From Chloroflexota bacterium (lineage in GTDB: Bacteria > Chloroflexota > Anaerolineae > Anaerolineales > Anaerolineaceae), in assembly GCA_012799995.1 (NCBI GenBank), contig JAAZKE010000087.1, positions 1 to 64,000 on the forward strand: 64,000 nucleotides of DNA. Direction: 5' to 3'. The position numbers were made by a program, and so were the translations under genes. Below, one piece after another: positions 10,936 through 21,937 of this stretch (position 1 is its first letter; every line of letters starts with the position of its first letter). Below the pieces are notes generated by a model. It searched no databases. It worked only from the letters and a program-made list of their open reading frames with translations, and was not told the origin of the DNA.

Positions 10936-12045
10936 TCATTTGGAATTATAAAACGAATGTATAGACTCACAAACATATTGAATCTCATCTTCTGTAAGAA
11001 AAGGATCTATCGGAAGGCTGATCATAGTCTTGGCCAATTCTTCGGTAATTGGAAAGTCACCAACTTTATAACCTAAATCTTCATAAGCTTGAGAAAGGTG
11101 AGGAGGTATTGGATAATGAATCATCGTATCAATACCATCATTTTTTAAATGACCAATTAATTCATCCCGTTCTTTACATCTAATTACGAATTGGTGCCAG
11201 ACATGTTTTACATTTTCGGATACAGAAGGCAAAATAATTGGGTCGTAACCCTTTAGCTTATCCACATAAAACGAAGCAATTCTATTCCGTTTTTGATTCC
11301 ATTCCTCTAGATAGGATAATTTCACTCTTAAAAAAGCAGCTTGCAGGGGATCGAGACGTGAATTATGACCTTTAACTATGTTTTGATATTTTTTCTCCAA
11401 ACCATAATTCCGTAGTATTTTCAGCTTCTTTGCAAGCAGTTCGTCATTTGTTACGATTGCTCCTGCATCACCGAACGCTCCCAGATTTTTAGTAGGATAA
11501 AAACTAAAGGCTGCTGCATTCGATAATGCACCAGAAAAGTTTCCACGATACAATCCGCCATGATTCTGTGCTGCGTCCTCAATGATGGCAAGATTGTATT
11601 TTTTTGCAATAGAAATGATCTGATCCATTTCTGAATACTGCCCATATAAATGAACTGGAAGGATCGCACGAGTTCGTTCGGTGATCGCTTTCTCAATCAA
11701 TAAAGGGTCTATATTAAAGGTACTTATATCGGGTTCGACCGGAATAATTTTTGCTCCAACATAGGAGATTGCAAGCCATGTTGCAATATACGTGTTCGCC
11801 GGAACGATTACTTCATCTCCTCGCCCGATATCGAGTCCCATTAGGATTAATTGAAGTGCTTCCAGACCATTCCCAACACCAATGCAATGGTCTACTTTAT
11901 TGTATTCAGCGAATTCCTTCTCAAAGGTTTCGACTTCTTCTCCCAAAATGTACCAGCCGGAATTTATTACTCTAGAATAAGCGTTATCGATTTCTGAACT
12001 AATACTTGTATACTGTTTAGATAAATCCAGGAAAGGAACTTTCAT
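10936..12045 (-). CDS. DegT/DnrJ/EryC1/StrS family PLP aminotransferase (FdtB/WecE-like)
   Basis: [20 protein letters not shown]...[16 protein letters not shown]...[22 protein letters not shown]. Confidence 0.92.
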   Translation of the reverse strand: MKVPFLDLSKQYTSISSEIDNAYSRVINSGWYILGEEVETFEKEFAEYNKVDHCIGVGNGLEALQLILMGLDIGRGDEVIVPANTYIATWLAISYVGAKIIPVEPDISTFNIDPLLIEKAITERTRAILPVHLYGQYSEMDQIISIAKKYNLAIIEDAAQNHGGLYRGNFSGALSNAAAFSFYPTKNLGAFGDAGAIVTNDELLAKKLKILRNYGLEKKYQNIVKGHNSRLDPLQAAFLRVKLSYLEEWNQKRNRIASFYVDKLKGYDPIILPSVSENVKHVWHQFVIRCKERDELIGHLKNDGIDTMIHYPIPPHLSQAYEDLGYKVGDFPITEELAKTMISLPIDPFLTEDEIQYVCESIHSFYNSK

Positions 12046-12983
12046 TTTCCTATTTCCTTCACGAAAATGTCATAGTCGCGGATGTAATCAGCGGCATTAT
12101 ACTTCTGAGAGGCAAGAACAAGCAACACTGCGTCGGAAGAATACTTATATTCAACAGCCCATACCATAGGTGGAACATGCACTCCTATATTTGGATGATT
12201 CAATAATACTTCTACCCGCTTTTCACCATCATCAACCATTACAGAGCATGTACCATGTACACAGGAAATAAACTGATGACATTCATAATGAGCATGCGCT
12301 CCTCTCACCTCTTTACTGGGGACGCCATAAACAAGGAAGTATCTTTCAGGGACGAAAGGTAAATGACCATGTATTTCGGCAAATGTCAGTTTTCCCCGAA
12401 GATCCACAACTTCAGGAAGCGTGACAATCGATACGCCCTTTACATCAAGTTCCCTGATACCTACATCTGTATCCGTATTCTCAATAACTACTGCTGATTT
12501 TCCCATTCCTTCTGCATAACCTTTAATTCTGGCAGGGTTCCCAACGACGATTGCATATGGAGGCACATCCTTGGTTACCACAGCTCCAGCGCCTATCATT
12601 GCATATTGTCCTATCGTGATTCCTGGAAGGATCGTTGCATTAGCCCCCAATGAAGCGCCTTTTCTAACGATTGTTTTTGGATAATTTGAAAGATGCCTTT
12701 TACTGCGAGGGAATGGGTCATTCGAAAAAGTAACGTTCGGCCCAATAAAAACATCATCCTCAATCGTGATGCCGTCCCAAATCTGGACACCGTTTTTAAT
12801 CGTTACGCGATTGCCAACTTCAACTTCATTTTCAATAAAAACAGCCTCACAAATATTACAATCTTCACCTATTTTGGCGCCTGGCAGAATATGTGAAAAG
12901 GCCCAAATTCGTGTGTTTGAACCTATATGTTTAGAATCTATTAATGCATTGGGGTGTGAAAAATAATTGTTATTCGCCATCAA
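12042..12983 (-). CDS. Fused hexapeptide acetyltransferase + cupin dTDP-4-keto-6-deoxyhexose 3,4-ketoisomerase (WxcM/FdtD-like)
   Basis: N-terminal left-handed beta-helix repeats ([35 protein letters not shown]); C-terminal [44 protein letters not shown]. Confidence 0.85.
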   Translation of the reverse strand: MMANNNYFSHPNALIDSKHIGSNTRIWAFSHILPGAKIGEDCNICEAVFIENEVEVGNRVTIKNGVQIWDGITIEDDVFIGPNVTFSNDPFPRSKRHLSNYPKTIVRKGASLGANATILPGITIGQYAMIGAGAVVTKDVPPYAIVVGNPARIKGYAEGMGKSAVVIENTDTDVGIRELDVKGVSIVTLPEVVDLRGKLTFAEIHGHLPFVPERYFLVYGVPSKEVRGAHAHYECHQFISCVHGTCSVMVDDGEKRVEVLLNHPNIGVHVPPMVWAVEYKYSSDAVLLVLASQKYNAADYIRDYDIFVKEIGK

Positions 12984-13926
12984 TATCGCCTTTTTCTTTC
13001 TCGTAAACTTTATCGATTATGAATAAAGGACGTTTTCGGGTCTCATCGAGTCCCCTCCATAGATATTCGCCCAAAACGCCTAACATAAGCATCTGAATCC
13101 CAGCTGTGAAGGTGAGGATAATCATCATGGGAACCCATCCTTGGACTACTGTTCCCCAAAATATCCATGATAATAATATAAACGCACCATACAAAAACGA
13201 TGCTATTGCGACCATTAATCCTATAGCGGAAAGCGCTCGAATTGGAACATAGGAAAACCCTACGAAAGTATCTAAAAACAATTTGATCTTTTTGGAGAAC
13301 GTCCAGCGTGATTTTCCCTTTTTCCTCTTTTTTCTCGTGTAAGGGATCAATACTGGATCAAAACCTGTCCAATAGATTAAGGACATTATATTTGTGTTTT
13401 TTTCAGAAATCTTATTTATCTCAGTTATGATCTGCTTATCAGCTAAAAGGAAATCAAATCCTCCCGGCGGATAAGATTCAAGCGCGTACTTCCTGACCAG
13501 TTTATAAAAAAGATTCGAAAATTTTCGTTCAAAGAAAGAGTCTTCCCTGTTCTCACGGACTGCTAAAATAAGTTTATTTCCCTTCTCCCAGCTTTCAATC
13601 ATTTGAACAAACAGTTCTGGTGGGTCCTGGAGGTCAGCCGTAATTACTCCAACACAGTCACCATTAGCGATTGAAAATCCCGCAGCAATTGCAGCCATGG
13701 AACCAAAGTTACGAGATAATTTTGCCACGCGGATAATATCTGGATATTTTCTTTGATAATCGATCAAAATACTTAGCGAATTATCTTTTGACCCATCATC
13801 TACAAATATTATTTCAAAAAGGTAGTTTTTACTGTTATGATGCGTGAGCTGAATCAACCTCGGGACAGTATCGAGCAAATTCTGTTCATTAAAATATACA
13901 GGGATTACGATCGAAATTTTTTTCAT
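12970..13926 (-). CDS. Glycosyltransferase family 2 (DPM1/ArnC-like) with C-terminal TM helices
   Basis: MKKISIVIPVYFNEQNLLDTVP...IIFVDDGSKDNS...SRNFGSMAAIAAG...TADLQDPPEL. Confidence 0.92.
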   Translation of the reverse strand: MKKISIVIPVYFNEQNLLDTVPRLIQLTHHNSKNYLFEIIFVDDGSKDNSLSILIDYQRKYPDIIRVAKLSRNFGSMAAIAAGFSIANGDCVGVITADLQDPPELFVQMIESWEKGNKLILAVRENREDSFFERKFSNLFYKLVRKYALESYPPGGFDFLLADKQIITEINKISEKNTNIMSLIYWTGFDPVLIPYTRKKRKKGKSRWTFSKKIKLFLDTFVGFSYVPIRALSAIGLMVAIASFLYGAFILLSWIFWGTVVQGWVPMMIILTFTAGIQMLMLGVLGEYLWRGLDETRKRPLFIIDKVYEKEKGDIDGE

Positions 13927-14339
13927 TTTTCGTTATTATTCACTAGTAAAAAATTATAATGTATTAGTAGATGAACAAAAAATATATTTCCTAAAAAACA
14001 TTTTGTTGGTGTCCATGACAAGATAAGAAAATAAAACATTAATTAAATCTATGTTGTATAGAACGATCAGGTATAAGCCAGAATGCCTTATTACATGATA
14101 AGTTATATCAGTTAAAAAACCGCTCGCCAAACCAGGCGATTGTAATTCATTCATCATTACTAATAATTGTCCTAGCTTTCATAACTTATTGATAAATAGG
14201 AAATCCCATAGGATAACTGAAAATGAGAGGCCAATATGGGATTATGTGAAACATTTTTTTATCCACCCGCGTAACATGCAAATTTCTGTTTCGCCCTCTT
14301 CGTGTCCTCAACAGACTTAAGCCTTAAAACAAGAAACGT

Positions 14340-14364
14340 CCCGCAAGAGCAGCCTCCTGCGGGG
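14340..14364 (-). terminator. Putative terminator of the efflux operon
   Basis: CCCGCAaGAG...CTCcTGCGGG imperfect stem, T-rich on minus strand afterwards. Confidence 0.5.
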
Positions 14365-14404
14365 CAAAAACGTTCACAAATTTTCTTGAAATCAGACGTG
14401 GGTT

Positions 14405-15583
14405 TTAGTCAAATGTTACCGTCGCGGTCATTCCCCACAGCAAATTCAGTGAGTTCGGATTCAGCTTAATTTCGACCGGGTAAACTACCTCTCCCAGATA
14501 CTTATCAGACCAGTTAGTTACTTTCGTTACGACCCCGGTCAGCTCCTTCTCAGGATAAGCGTCAAATACAACTGTTACGGTGTTTCCGACTTTGACTTTG
14601 CTCATATCAGTTTCAGAAAGGTCAACGGTCTTGAGCACCATCTCGCTTGGGTCCACTAACAGGATCAGTGTTTCACCAGCTGCAGCCAACTCACCAACCT
14701 CAACATCGACCCGCGTAACCACACCATCGAATGGTGCAATGATTTTCATCAGTGCAATATTCTTTTCTGCGTTGCTCTGAGCGCTTTTCGCGGCGTCAAT
14801 CTGCTGATTAATCACATCCAGCTCTTCCTGCTTCGGGCCATCAGCAAGTTCTTCTACTTCCCGCTGCGCATCTTTCAATGCTGCTTCTGCAGAAGATACA
14901 TTCGCCTTCGCAGTGGCTTGTTCATTCAACAGCTTCTGGTAATCCCGCAGCAGTTCATCATAAGCCTGACGTACAGTGACGAAGTCATCTTCAACCTTGA
15001 TACGTCGATCACTCTCACGGGAGAGATCAGCAACGTCGTCTACCAGTTCCTGAGCGTCCTTGACATCTTTGTATTTATCGCGCGCGGCTTTGTTGGCATT
15101 ATCCAGCTCAGTCCGAAAGGTAGGTTTTTCATAAGGCTCAAAATCCCTCTTCATTTCGTCAAGCACATCCTGCGCTTTGAGCACTTCCAGTTCAGCCAAT
15201 GCTTTTGAAGATTCATAGCCGTCCTGCAGCGCTTTCAGGTCTTTTTCAGCCTGTTTTAAGGACAGGGTTGCTTCAGCATAAGCCAGATCATATTGCTCTT
15301 CGCCCTGCAGCACAGCCAGTACGTCACCGGACTTCACAACATCACCCACCTGGACATTCACTTCCGCAATAATTCCAGAAGATCTGAACCCCAGGGAGAC
15401 ATCCTTCTTCGGCCACAGATTGGCTTCAGCGATCGTACCCGTCATAATCGGGGCAACTACTGCTGGCGCTTCGGTAGCCACCGGCTCTGTCGATTTCTGT
15501 TCAAACAAAGGGATAAAAGATGCCAGAATCACGACCAATGTCGCCACTGTCACTAATCCAATAAACCATTTTTTCATAAACAT
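14405..15583 (-). CDS. HlyD/RND-type periplasmic adaptor subunit
   Basis: Single N-terminal TM, VNVQVGDVVKSGDVLAVLQ biotinyl-lipoyl half, long coiled coil, APFDGVVTRVDVEVGELAAAGETLILLVD. Confidence 0.88.
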   Translation of the reverse strand: MFMKKWFIGLVTVATLVVILASFIPLFEQKSTEPVATEAPAVVAPIMTGTIAEANLWPKKDVSLGFRSSGIIAEVNVQVGDVVKSGDVLAVLQGEEQYDLAYAEATLSLKQAEKDLKALQDGYESSKALAELEVLKAQDVLDEMKRDFEPYEKPTFRTELDNANKAARDKYKDVKDAQELVDDVADLSRESDRRIKVEDDFVTVRQAYDELLRDYQKLLNEQATAKANVSSAEAALKDAQREVEELADGPKQEELDVINQQIDAAKSAQSNAEKNIALMKIIAPFDGVVTRVDVEVGELAAAGETLILLVDPSEMVLKTVDLSETDMSKVKVGNTVTVVFDAYPEKELTGVVTKVTNWSDKYLGEVVYPVEIKLNPNSLNLLWGMTATVTFD

Positions 15584-15608
15584 CCTCCTGGAGTTTTCAA
15601 AACTCTCT

Positions 15609-18011
15609 CTATTCTGCCGATAAAACTTCCTGAATCGTTAACCGGATCGCGGAACGCGCCGGCATCAAACTTGCCAGGGCTGCGAAAAACAGGGAAAATC
15701 CCAACCAGACCACATAACCAACCCAGGTATAAGCCGGGTCCATCATGCTGCCGAAGACTGCATTTCCCATCGCCTGTGAAAGAAAATGAAAGAAGGGGAA
15801 GGAAAGCACAATCCCACCAATCCAACTCAGCACACCGATCATGATTCCTTCTGTCATAATGTTCTGCAACACCGCTTTATCCGATGCTCCAATAGACCGT
15901 AAAATTCCAATTTCGCGCGTGCGTTCCATTACATTTAAAGACATCGTCCCTGTCATACCAATACTGCCCACAATGGCCACCAGAATTGCCATGATAAACA
16001 TAAACGCAGACAGAATCGACAAACCTGATGCAGCATCGTGAATAAAATGGTCATTGCGCTGAATTGAACGGACTTTGTATCCATTAGCCGTCAGGGCGTC
16101 CTCAATTTGACGCAATTTGTTTTCACTGTCAGTATCCATACCCTCATGGATTTTTATTTCAAACCGGGTTGTACGCGATCCCAGGCCAGACACTTCCTGC
16201 CAGGACGAAAGAGGCATATAACCCATGTAACCTCCTGATTTTCCTGCCATGGTGAAGAACCCCACTACCACCCATTTCCGTTTCAACCCACTGCTGTTAA
16301 TTTCCAGTTCAATTTCGTCGCCTACCTTGAAAGCAGATGGACCGGTCATAAATTTTTCACTGAGCGCAATGGCATTGATCTCGCCTGGTTCATACCAGCG
16401 ACCCTCTTTCATTTTCGGAACAATCAATTGTGAGTGATCGGACGGTGCCAGAATCTGCACATTCGGACCGTCATTCTGCCCAACCAGCTTAACTACCGCC
16501 GTTCCGGCTCCCCAACCCTCCACGAAGTCAACGCCCTCAATCGTTTTCAATATTTCCGTAACACGATCCTCCCGCGCAGGCGTCATCAGGTTGGCGCTGT
16601 ATTCCGCCATGAAATAGCGACTGATCGCCTTAGTGTGATTGTCAATTGTTTCTGTCACATTGAAGGTAGCGATAAAAATTCCACCGCCAATCGATAACGT
16701 CAGCAAAGTCAGGAACAACCGCAGGCGGTTGGAAATCATATTCCTCAGCGACAATGCTACCGGCCGGGAAAACAGGCGGGTTGCCCAGCTGAACATACGC
16801 GAGCTGTTATCATGTGCCGATAGACGTGCACTTCCGGTGGTATTCAACGCTTCCTGAATACTGATCCTCACACCCTTGCGAACCGGTAAAATGCCGGACA
16901 ACTGCGGAATGATGATTCCAAGTAGAATCTGAACGATGATTGTTTGCCAGATAATACCGGTCAGAACGATGCGGTAATTGATAGCACTGGCAAGGAACCG
17001 TCTGAACCAGCTGGCTGCCACCATACTCAGCGGAATCGCCAGAATAAGCGCAGCGAGCGAAAACAGGAAGATGAGATAGAAATACATCCGGTTCAGCTTG
17101 CCTGAACTGGCACCGATCGTTTTCATCGCTCCAATCTGTTTGATCTGCTGCGAAAGGATCGCCGACAGCGTGTTAAATATCAAGGTTCCGCTCAGGAAAA
17201 GGATCAGGATACCGACAATAAACAGCACACCTGCGATTGCGTCAATATAGTCTGAGATCGGGTGAACAGAAGTTTTTGCCAGCGTAACGCTGTTGATCGA
17301 AATACCGCTTTTCTCTATCCGATCAGTAACGATCTTGCTCACATCTTGGATCGACGTGAGATCATTGCCATCGCCGTTGATGACAACATTCAGCAGGTTC
17401 CAGTTTTTGGGCAGTTCTACGCTGGTCAGCGTGTCCGGATGAATATATCCAGTGATCGGTGCCATGAAAACCTGGCTGTAATTGATCACTCCCAGGCTGG
17501 GATCCCGTACGCGAGCGACAATTGTCAACAATATGTCTTTGCCGGAATCCGTCCGAATCGGAATCGAATCGCCGATTTTATACCCTGTCAGGTTAAATTT
17601 GAAATTTTCGAGCGCGATTTCACCCTTTTTCAACGGCCACGATCCCTCCAAAACTTCCACCTTGTTGACTTGCCAGCTGTCCATTTCGGTCGCATTTAAC
17701 GATATGTTTTCAAGATCACCTTTAGCCGTGATAGTACGCAATGAGGCGGATCGACTCCCCTGTGCATGTGAGATTTCAGGCAGACTCTGGATTGAGCGCA
17801 CCAGAGAATTGTCAAATTTAGACAGTTTAAAGTAAATATTTGCCGGATTGATTTCCTCGTATCCGATCCGGATATCATCCGCCAGGCACAACCAAACCGT
17901 CATGATCGTACCAATCGCGAACAGCCCAACTGCAATCGACAGGATGATCAGGATTGAGCGTCCCGGGTTGGATAACAGATCGTGATGAACTTTTCGTCTA
18001 CTTGGAGTCAT
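15609..18011 (-). CDS. ABC transporter permease with two FtsX-like domains
   Basis: 800 aa; two FtsX-type TM regions; MERTREIGILRSIGASDKAVLQNIMTEG. Confidence 0.88.
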   Translation of the reverse strand: MTPSRRKVHHDLLSNPGRSILIILSIAVGLFAIGTIMTVWLCLADDIRIGYEEINPANIYFKLSKFDNSLVRSIQSLPEISHAQGSRSASLRTITAKGDLENISLNATEMDSWQVNKVEVLEGSWPLKKGEIALENFKFNLTGYKIGDSIPIRTDSGKDILLTIVARVRDPSLGVINYSQVFMAPITGYIHPDTLTSVELPKNWNLLNVVINGDGNDLTSIQDVSKIVTDRIEKSGISINSVTLAKTSVHPISDYIDAIAGVLFIVGILILFLSGTLIFNTLSAILSQQIKQIGAMKTIGASSGKLNRMYFYLIFLFSLAALILAIPLSMVAASWFRRFLASAINYRIVLTGIIWQTIIVQILLGIIIPQLSGILPVRKGVRISIQEALNTTGSARLSAHDNSSRMFSWATRLFSRPVALSLRNMISNRLRLFLTLLTLSIGGGIFIATFNVTETIDNHTKAISRYFMAEYSANLMTPAREDRVTEILKTIEGVDFVEGWGAGTAVVKLVGQNDGPNVQILAPSDHSQLIVPKMKEGRWYEPGEINAIALSEKFMTGPSAFKVGDEIELEINSSGLKRKWVVVGFFTMAGKSGGYMGYMPLSSWQEVSGLGSRTTRFEIKIHEGMDTDSENKLRQIEDALTANGYKVRSIQRNDHFIHDAASGLSILSAFMFIMAILVAIVGSIGMTGTMSLNVMERTREIGILRSIGASDKAVLQNIMTEGIMIGVLSWIGGIVLSFPFFHFLSQAMGNAVFGSMMDPAYTWVGYVVWLGFSLFFAALASLMPARSAIRLTIQEVLSAE

Positions 18012-18751
18012 GTTTGCCCTCCCTCGACGTTCATTTGCGCTTTATCAAAACTGCTGGCTTCAGCTTTCGGGCTGGTTTCATCCTGAAGGAGGTTGCCATC
18101 GGAGATGCGCAGCAGACGGCTGGTACGCTGTACCATATCCTGATCGTGTGTAACCATCAGGATTGTTTTATCGCGCTCAACCAGGCTTTGGAACAGGTCA
18201 ACCACTTTGGAAGCTGTAACCGAGTCCAGGTTTCCTGTGGGTTCGTCAGCGATCAGGATTGGCGGGTCATTTGCCAGCGCGCGGGCAATCGCTGCAATTT
18301 GCTGTAACCCACCTGATAATTCATGCGGATATTTATCAGCAAACGGAACCAGCGCCAGCTCAGCCAGGATCTTGTTCGCACGATCGGTCCGCGCATTCAT
18401 TGGCAGCTCGTTTAGATAGTCCATCGGCAGCAATATGTTTTCCATCACAGTCATCACCGGTAAAAGCTGAAAAAACTGAAAGACGATGCCAATATTTTTG
18501 CCGCGCCATATCGACAGCTCATTTTCGCTCATCTTTTCCAAATGGTTCCCGTTGATCACAATTGACCCCTCCGATGGATGGTCAATTCCAGTCAGCATGT
18601 TGATCAGCGTAGTCTTCCCACTGCCGCTTTTACCGACGATACCGACAAATTCCCCCTCATCAACATTGAACGACACATCATTGAGCGCAACTACCCGCCC
18701 GGATTCAGAATCAAAGAATTTACTGAGATGACTGACTTCGATCAGACTCAT
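18008..18751 (-). CDS. ABC transporter ATP-binding protein (LolD/MacB-like)
   Basis: GKSGSGKTTLINMLTG, LSGGLQQIAAIARAL, ILIADEPTGNLD. Confidence 0.93.
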   Translation of the reverse strand: MSLIEVSHLSKFFDSESGRVVALNDVSFNVDEGEFVGIVGKSGSGKTTLINMLTGIDHPSEGSIVINGNHLEKMSENELSIWRGKNIGIVFQFFQLLPVMTVMENILLPMDYLNELPMNARTDRANKILAELALVPFADKYPHELSGGLQQIAAIARALANDPPILIADEPTGNLDSVTASKVVDLFQSLVERDKTILMVTHDQDMVQRTSRLLRISDGNLLQDETSPKAEASSFDKAQMNVEGGQT

Positions 18752-19458
18752 GAGTCTCCTGCCTTCTCGTCTGAGACAATCAGCCCGTCATGCAGGCGAA
18801 TGACACGCTGGAATCTTTTTTCCAGCGAATTATCATGCGTGACGATTATCATCGTCATACCGTTGGCAAAAATCTGGTCGAAGAGGTTGAAAATTATTTC
18901 CGAAGTCCCGGCATCCAATCGGCCGGTAGGTTCATCAGCCAGCAGAATCTGCGGCTCTGAGATCAAAGCCCGCGCAATGGCAACACGCTGCTGTTGTCCT
19001 CCGGAAATCTCCGAAGGATACTTATTCACATGCGCTTCCAGCTCCACCATTTCAAGCAACATCATGGCGGCGTCCCTGGACTTCTTTTCTTCATACTTAC
19101 CAATGAAATCCAGTGGCAACATCACATTATCAAGCAATGTCAATCCAGGCAGCAGATGAAAGGATTGAAAAATAAAGCCGAGATTTTCTCCCCGCCAACG
19201 AGCACGCTCATTTTCGTTCATGCCATGGATGTCGGTTCTTCCAATCAGCACCGAACCGCTGGTTAACGAGTCCAAACCAGCAAGCATGTTCAGCAAGGTC
19301 GTTTTGCCGGAACCGGATTTGCCCATGATTCCGACATATTCCCCTCTGCGTATATTTAGGTCAATTCCTTTTAATGCTTCTGTTATAACTTTGCCGGTTC
19401 GGTAATTCTTTCGAATTCCCTCCGCCCGAATTAAAGTCGAAAAGTTAAATTCAGTCAT
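18748..19458 (-). CDS. ABC transporter ATP-binding protein (second, LolD/MacB-like)
   Basis: GKSGSGKTTLLNMLAG, ISGGQQQRVAIARAL, ILLADEPTGRLD. Confidence 0.93.
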   Translation of the reverse strand: MTEFNFSTLIRAEGIRKNYRTGKVITEALKGIDLNIRRGEYVGIMGKSGSGKTTLLNMLAGLDSLTSGSVLIGRTDIHGMNENERARWRGENLGFIFQSFHLLPGLTLLDNVMLPLDFIGKYEEKKSRDAAMMLLEMVELEAHVNKYPSEISGGQQQRVAIARALISEPQILLADEPTGRLDAGTSEIIFNLFDQIFANGMTMIIVTHDNSLEKRFQRVIRLHDGLIVSDEKAGDS

Positions 19459-19542
19459 ATACCCATATTATTTTATCGAAAAAAATGTTTATCCGCTTGA
19501 CATTTTTAACCAATTGTATAAAATTTTGACAGAATTTATCTT

Positions 19543-20217
19543 ATGTATGATAATCATATTATGAGTATAGAAACCAGAGAAACCACTTCCAGACATTCCC
19601 TCATGACGCAGCGGCTCATCGCCCAGGCGCTGAAAACGTTGATGAGTGAAAAGCCGCTGGAGAAAATCACCATTCAGAATATCGCCGACCGCTGCGGCAT
19701 CAAACGTCAAACTTTCTACTACCATTTTCGCGATATTTATGATGCGCTGGAGTGGTTATATGAGGAAGAAACCGTTTCCATCCTGCAGCAGTTCTCCTCT
19801 GTCGAGAACTGGGAAGATCCTGCGCTTCTTATTCTGAAGTACATGCAGGAGAATTCAGCCGCCTGTTTGAACGTCTTAAACTCAATGGGCAACAAGCTGA
19901 TTAGAAAATTTTTCTTCCAGGATTTCTACACCATTTATCATAAAGCTTTCATCAACTTGACCGCTGGCTATGACCTTGATCCCAAGCTGGTAGATTTTTT
20001 CGCTCGGATGACAGTTTACGCCATTGAGGGAAGCGCCATCAACTGGCTTGAAGAGGGGATGAAACGCTCACCGGAAGAACTGGTGACCATGGTTGGCATT
20101 TATCTGGATGGGATGATCAACATCCTTATCAACCATGAACATAATTCCTTCGATTTTAAGAAAAGTAATACTAAGAAAGCTATTTTTAAGGTCATGAAGC
20201 AAAAACGGATCGGATAA
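19543..20217 (+). CDS. TetR/AcrR family regulator, divergent from efflux operon
   Basis: ITIQNIADRCGIKRQTFYYHFRDIYDALEWLYEEE; start may be ATG 19561. Confidence 0.85.
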   Translation: MYDNHIMSIETRETTSRHSLMTQRLIAQALKTLMSEKPLEKITIQNIADRCGIKRQTFYYHFRDIYDALEWLYEEETVSILQQFSSVENWEDPALLILKYMQENSAACLNVLNSMGNKLIRKFFFQDFYTIYHKAFINLTAGYDLDPKLVDFFARMTVYAIEGSAINWLEEGMKRSPEELVTMVGIYLDGMINILINHEHNSFDFKKSNTKKAIFKVMKQKRIG

Positions 20218-20980
20218 GCATCTTCAGGTCATTTCGTGGCGCATTCCGATTTTGAATCAAGACTAAAAACTCGGTGTTTCCTTTCGGCCCCAGCAATGGC
20301 GACCGAATTGAATTAACCACTGCCATTCCAGTTTCTTCCACAACTCCAAGGATATCCGTCAACACTTCCGCGTGTACTTTTGGATCGCGGATGACCCCCG
20401 CGCCTTTTGCGGCTTCAACACGTCCCGCTTCAAACTGCGGTTTGACCAACGCAATCAATTGACCGATTTCAGGTTTCAGCCAGTTTTTTACGACCGGCAG
20501 TAGAATTTTCAGTGATATAAAGGAGGCGTCAATCGTACCGAAATCTGTCAACTCGGGCAACATTTGAACATCACGGGCGTTCGTCTTCTCCATACAAATC
20601 ACGCGAGGATCATTACGCAGTTTCCAGTGCAGTAGACCTGATCCGACATCAATCGAATACACTCTGGCAGCCCCTGCCTGCAACATGCAATCAGTAAAGC
20701 CACCGGTAGAAGAGCCTACATCAAAACACACCAGATCGCTTAAATCCGTCAAGTTGAAAGCGTCCAGTGCTCCCTGCAACTTTTCACCACCCCGGGAAAC
20801 GAAGCGCGGTCCATGATCAACAACAATTTCAGATTCTTCAGCCACCATCACCGATGGTTTGATCACCTGTACCTTGTTGACGGTCACCTGACCAGCCATG
20901 ATCAGGCGTTGTGCAAGCGTTCTGCTTTCGGTCAACCCGCGCTCAACCATCAGCGTGTCCAGCCTGGTCTTGTTCTTCAT
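20192..20980 (-). CDS. tlyA: TlyA family rRNA 2'-O-methyltransferase/hemolysin-like
   Basis: N-terminal S4 domain RLDTLMVERGLTESRTLAQRLIMAGQVTVN; FDVGSSTGGFTDCMLQAGAARVYSIDVGSGLLHW. Confidence 0.92.
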   Translation of the reverse strand: MKNKTRLDTLMVERGLTESRTLAQRLIMAGQVTVNKVQVIKPSVMVAEESEIVVDHGPRFVSRGGEKLQGALDAFNLTDLSDLVCFDVGSSTGGFTDCMLQAGAARVYSIDVGSGLLHWKLRNDPRVICMEKTNARDVQMLPELTDFGTIDASFISLKILLPVVKNWLKPEIGQLIALVKPQFEAGRVEAAKGAGVIRDPKVHAEVLTDILGVVEETGMAVVNSIRSPLLGPKGNTEFLVLIQNRNAPRNDLKMLIRSVFAS

Positions 20981-21060
20981 GATCCTTCCTCCTTTCCTGT
21001 GTGAATGTTCCAGCGGATGCTGCCCTCAGAATTCGCTACGATTATAATATACCCATAATT

Positions 21061-21930
21061 ATGAAAACTCGAGATGTCATCGCTGGTATGCGCATCAAAC
21101 AATGGCCCAAAAACGGTTTTATGTTTGCCGCAATCGTTTTTGACGGCCAACTTTTTCACTGGCAGGCGCTCTCAAAGACGCTAGTTGGCTTTGTCTTACT
21201 CTGTCTTCTTAACAGCGGAGTTTATTACTTTAATGACCTGATTGATCTGCCATCTGATCGCAGTCATCCGAAAAAGAAATTCCGCCCCATCGCCGCCGGC
21301 ATGATCCCTGTTCACTCCGCGCGCGTCATCTCAGCTGTATTGCTGTTTATTGCGTTGGTGGGCGCATTTTTCCTGAACAGAACCTTCTTCCTAGTATTGA
21401 TTTTGATTCTCGCAATCAACATTATTTACACGCTCTACCTCAAGCACATTCCGCTGATCGACGTGGTAACGATTGGTATCCTGTTTATTCTGCGCGTGAT
21501 TGCCGGCGTTGTGCTGATCAAAGTAAAAGTGTTTTCGCCATGGTTGTACCTGGTTACCTTTATGCTGGCGCTCTATCTGGGATTCGGCAAACGGCGTGCT
21601 GAGTTGGTTCAGATTGGCAATCACGCTGGGGAGACCCGTCCAGTGCTCAATGGGTATACCCTGCCGCTGCTTGATCAGCTGGTTACAATCGTCTCGTCAG
21701 TCACCATCATTGCCTATTCACTCTATACTTTTTCCGGTCCAACACTGCCGGATAATCATCTGATGATGCTCACCATTCCGATTGTGGTATTGGGAATATT
21801 TCGCTATCTTTACCTGATCCAGGTAAAACACAGTGGCAGTGCTCCTGAAGAAATCCTGATTGGCGATCGGGTCATTTTAGGGACGGTCGCAACTTTTATT
21901 CTATTCGTTCTCGCAATCTTATACTTCTGA
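21061..21930 (+). CDS. UbiA-family prenyltransferase (decaprenyl-phosphate phosphoribosyltransferase-like)
   Basis: MKTRDVIAGMRIKQWPKNGFMFA...NDLIDLPSDRSHPKKKFRPIAAG; ORF extends to 21001. Confidence 0.85.
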   Translation: MKTRDVIAGMRIKQWPKNGFMFAAIVFDGQLFHWQALSKTLVGFVLLCLLNSGVYYFNDLIDLPSDRSHPKKKFRPIAAGMIPVHSARVISAVLLFIALVGAFFLNRTFFLVLILILAINIIYTLYLKHIPLIDVVTIGILFILRVIAGVVLIKVKVFSPWLYLVTFMLALYLGFGKRRAELVQIGNHAGETRPVLNGYTLPLLDQLVTIVSSVTIIAYSLYTFSGPTLPDNHLMMLTIPIVVLGIFRYLYLIQVKHSGSAPEEILIGDRVILGTVATFILFVLAILYF

Positions 21931-21937
21931 GGATGAA

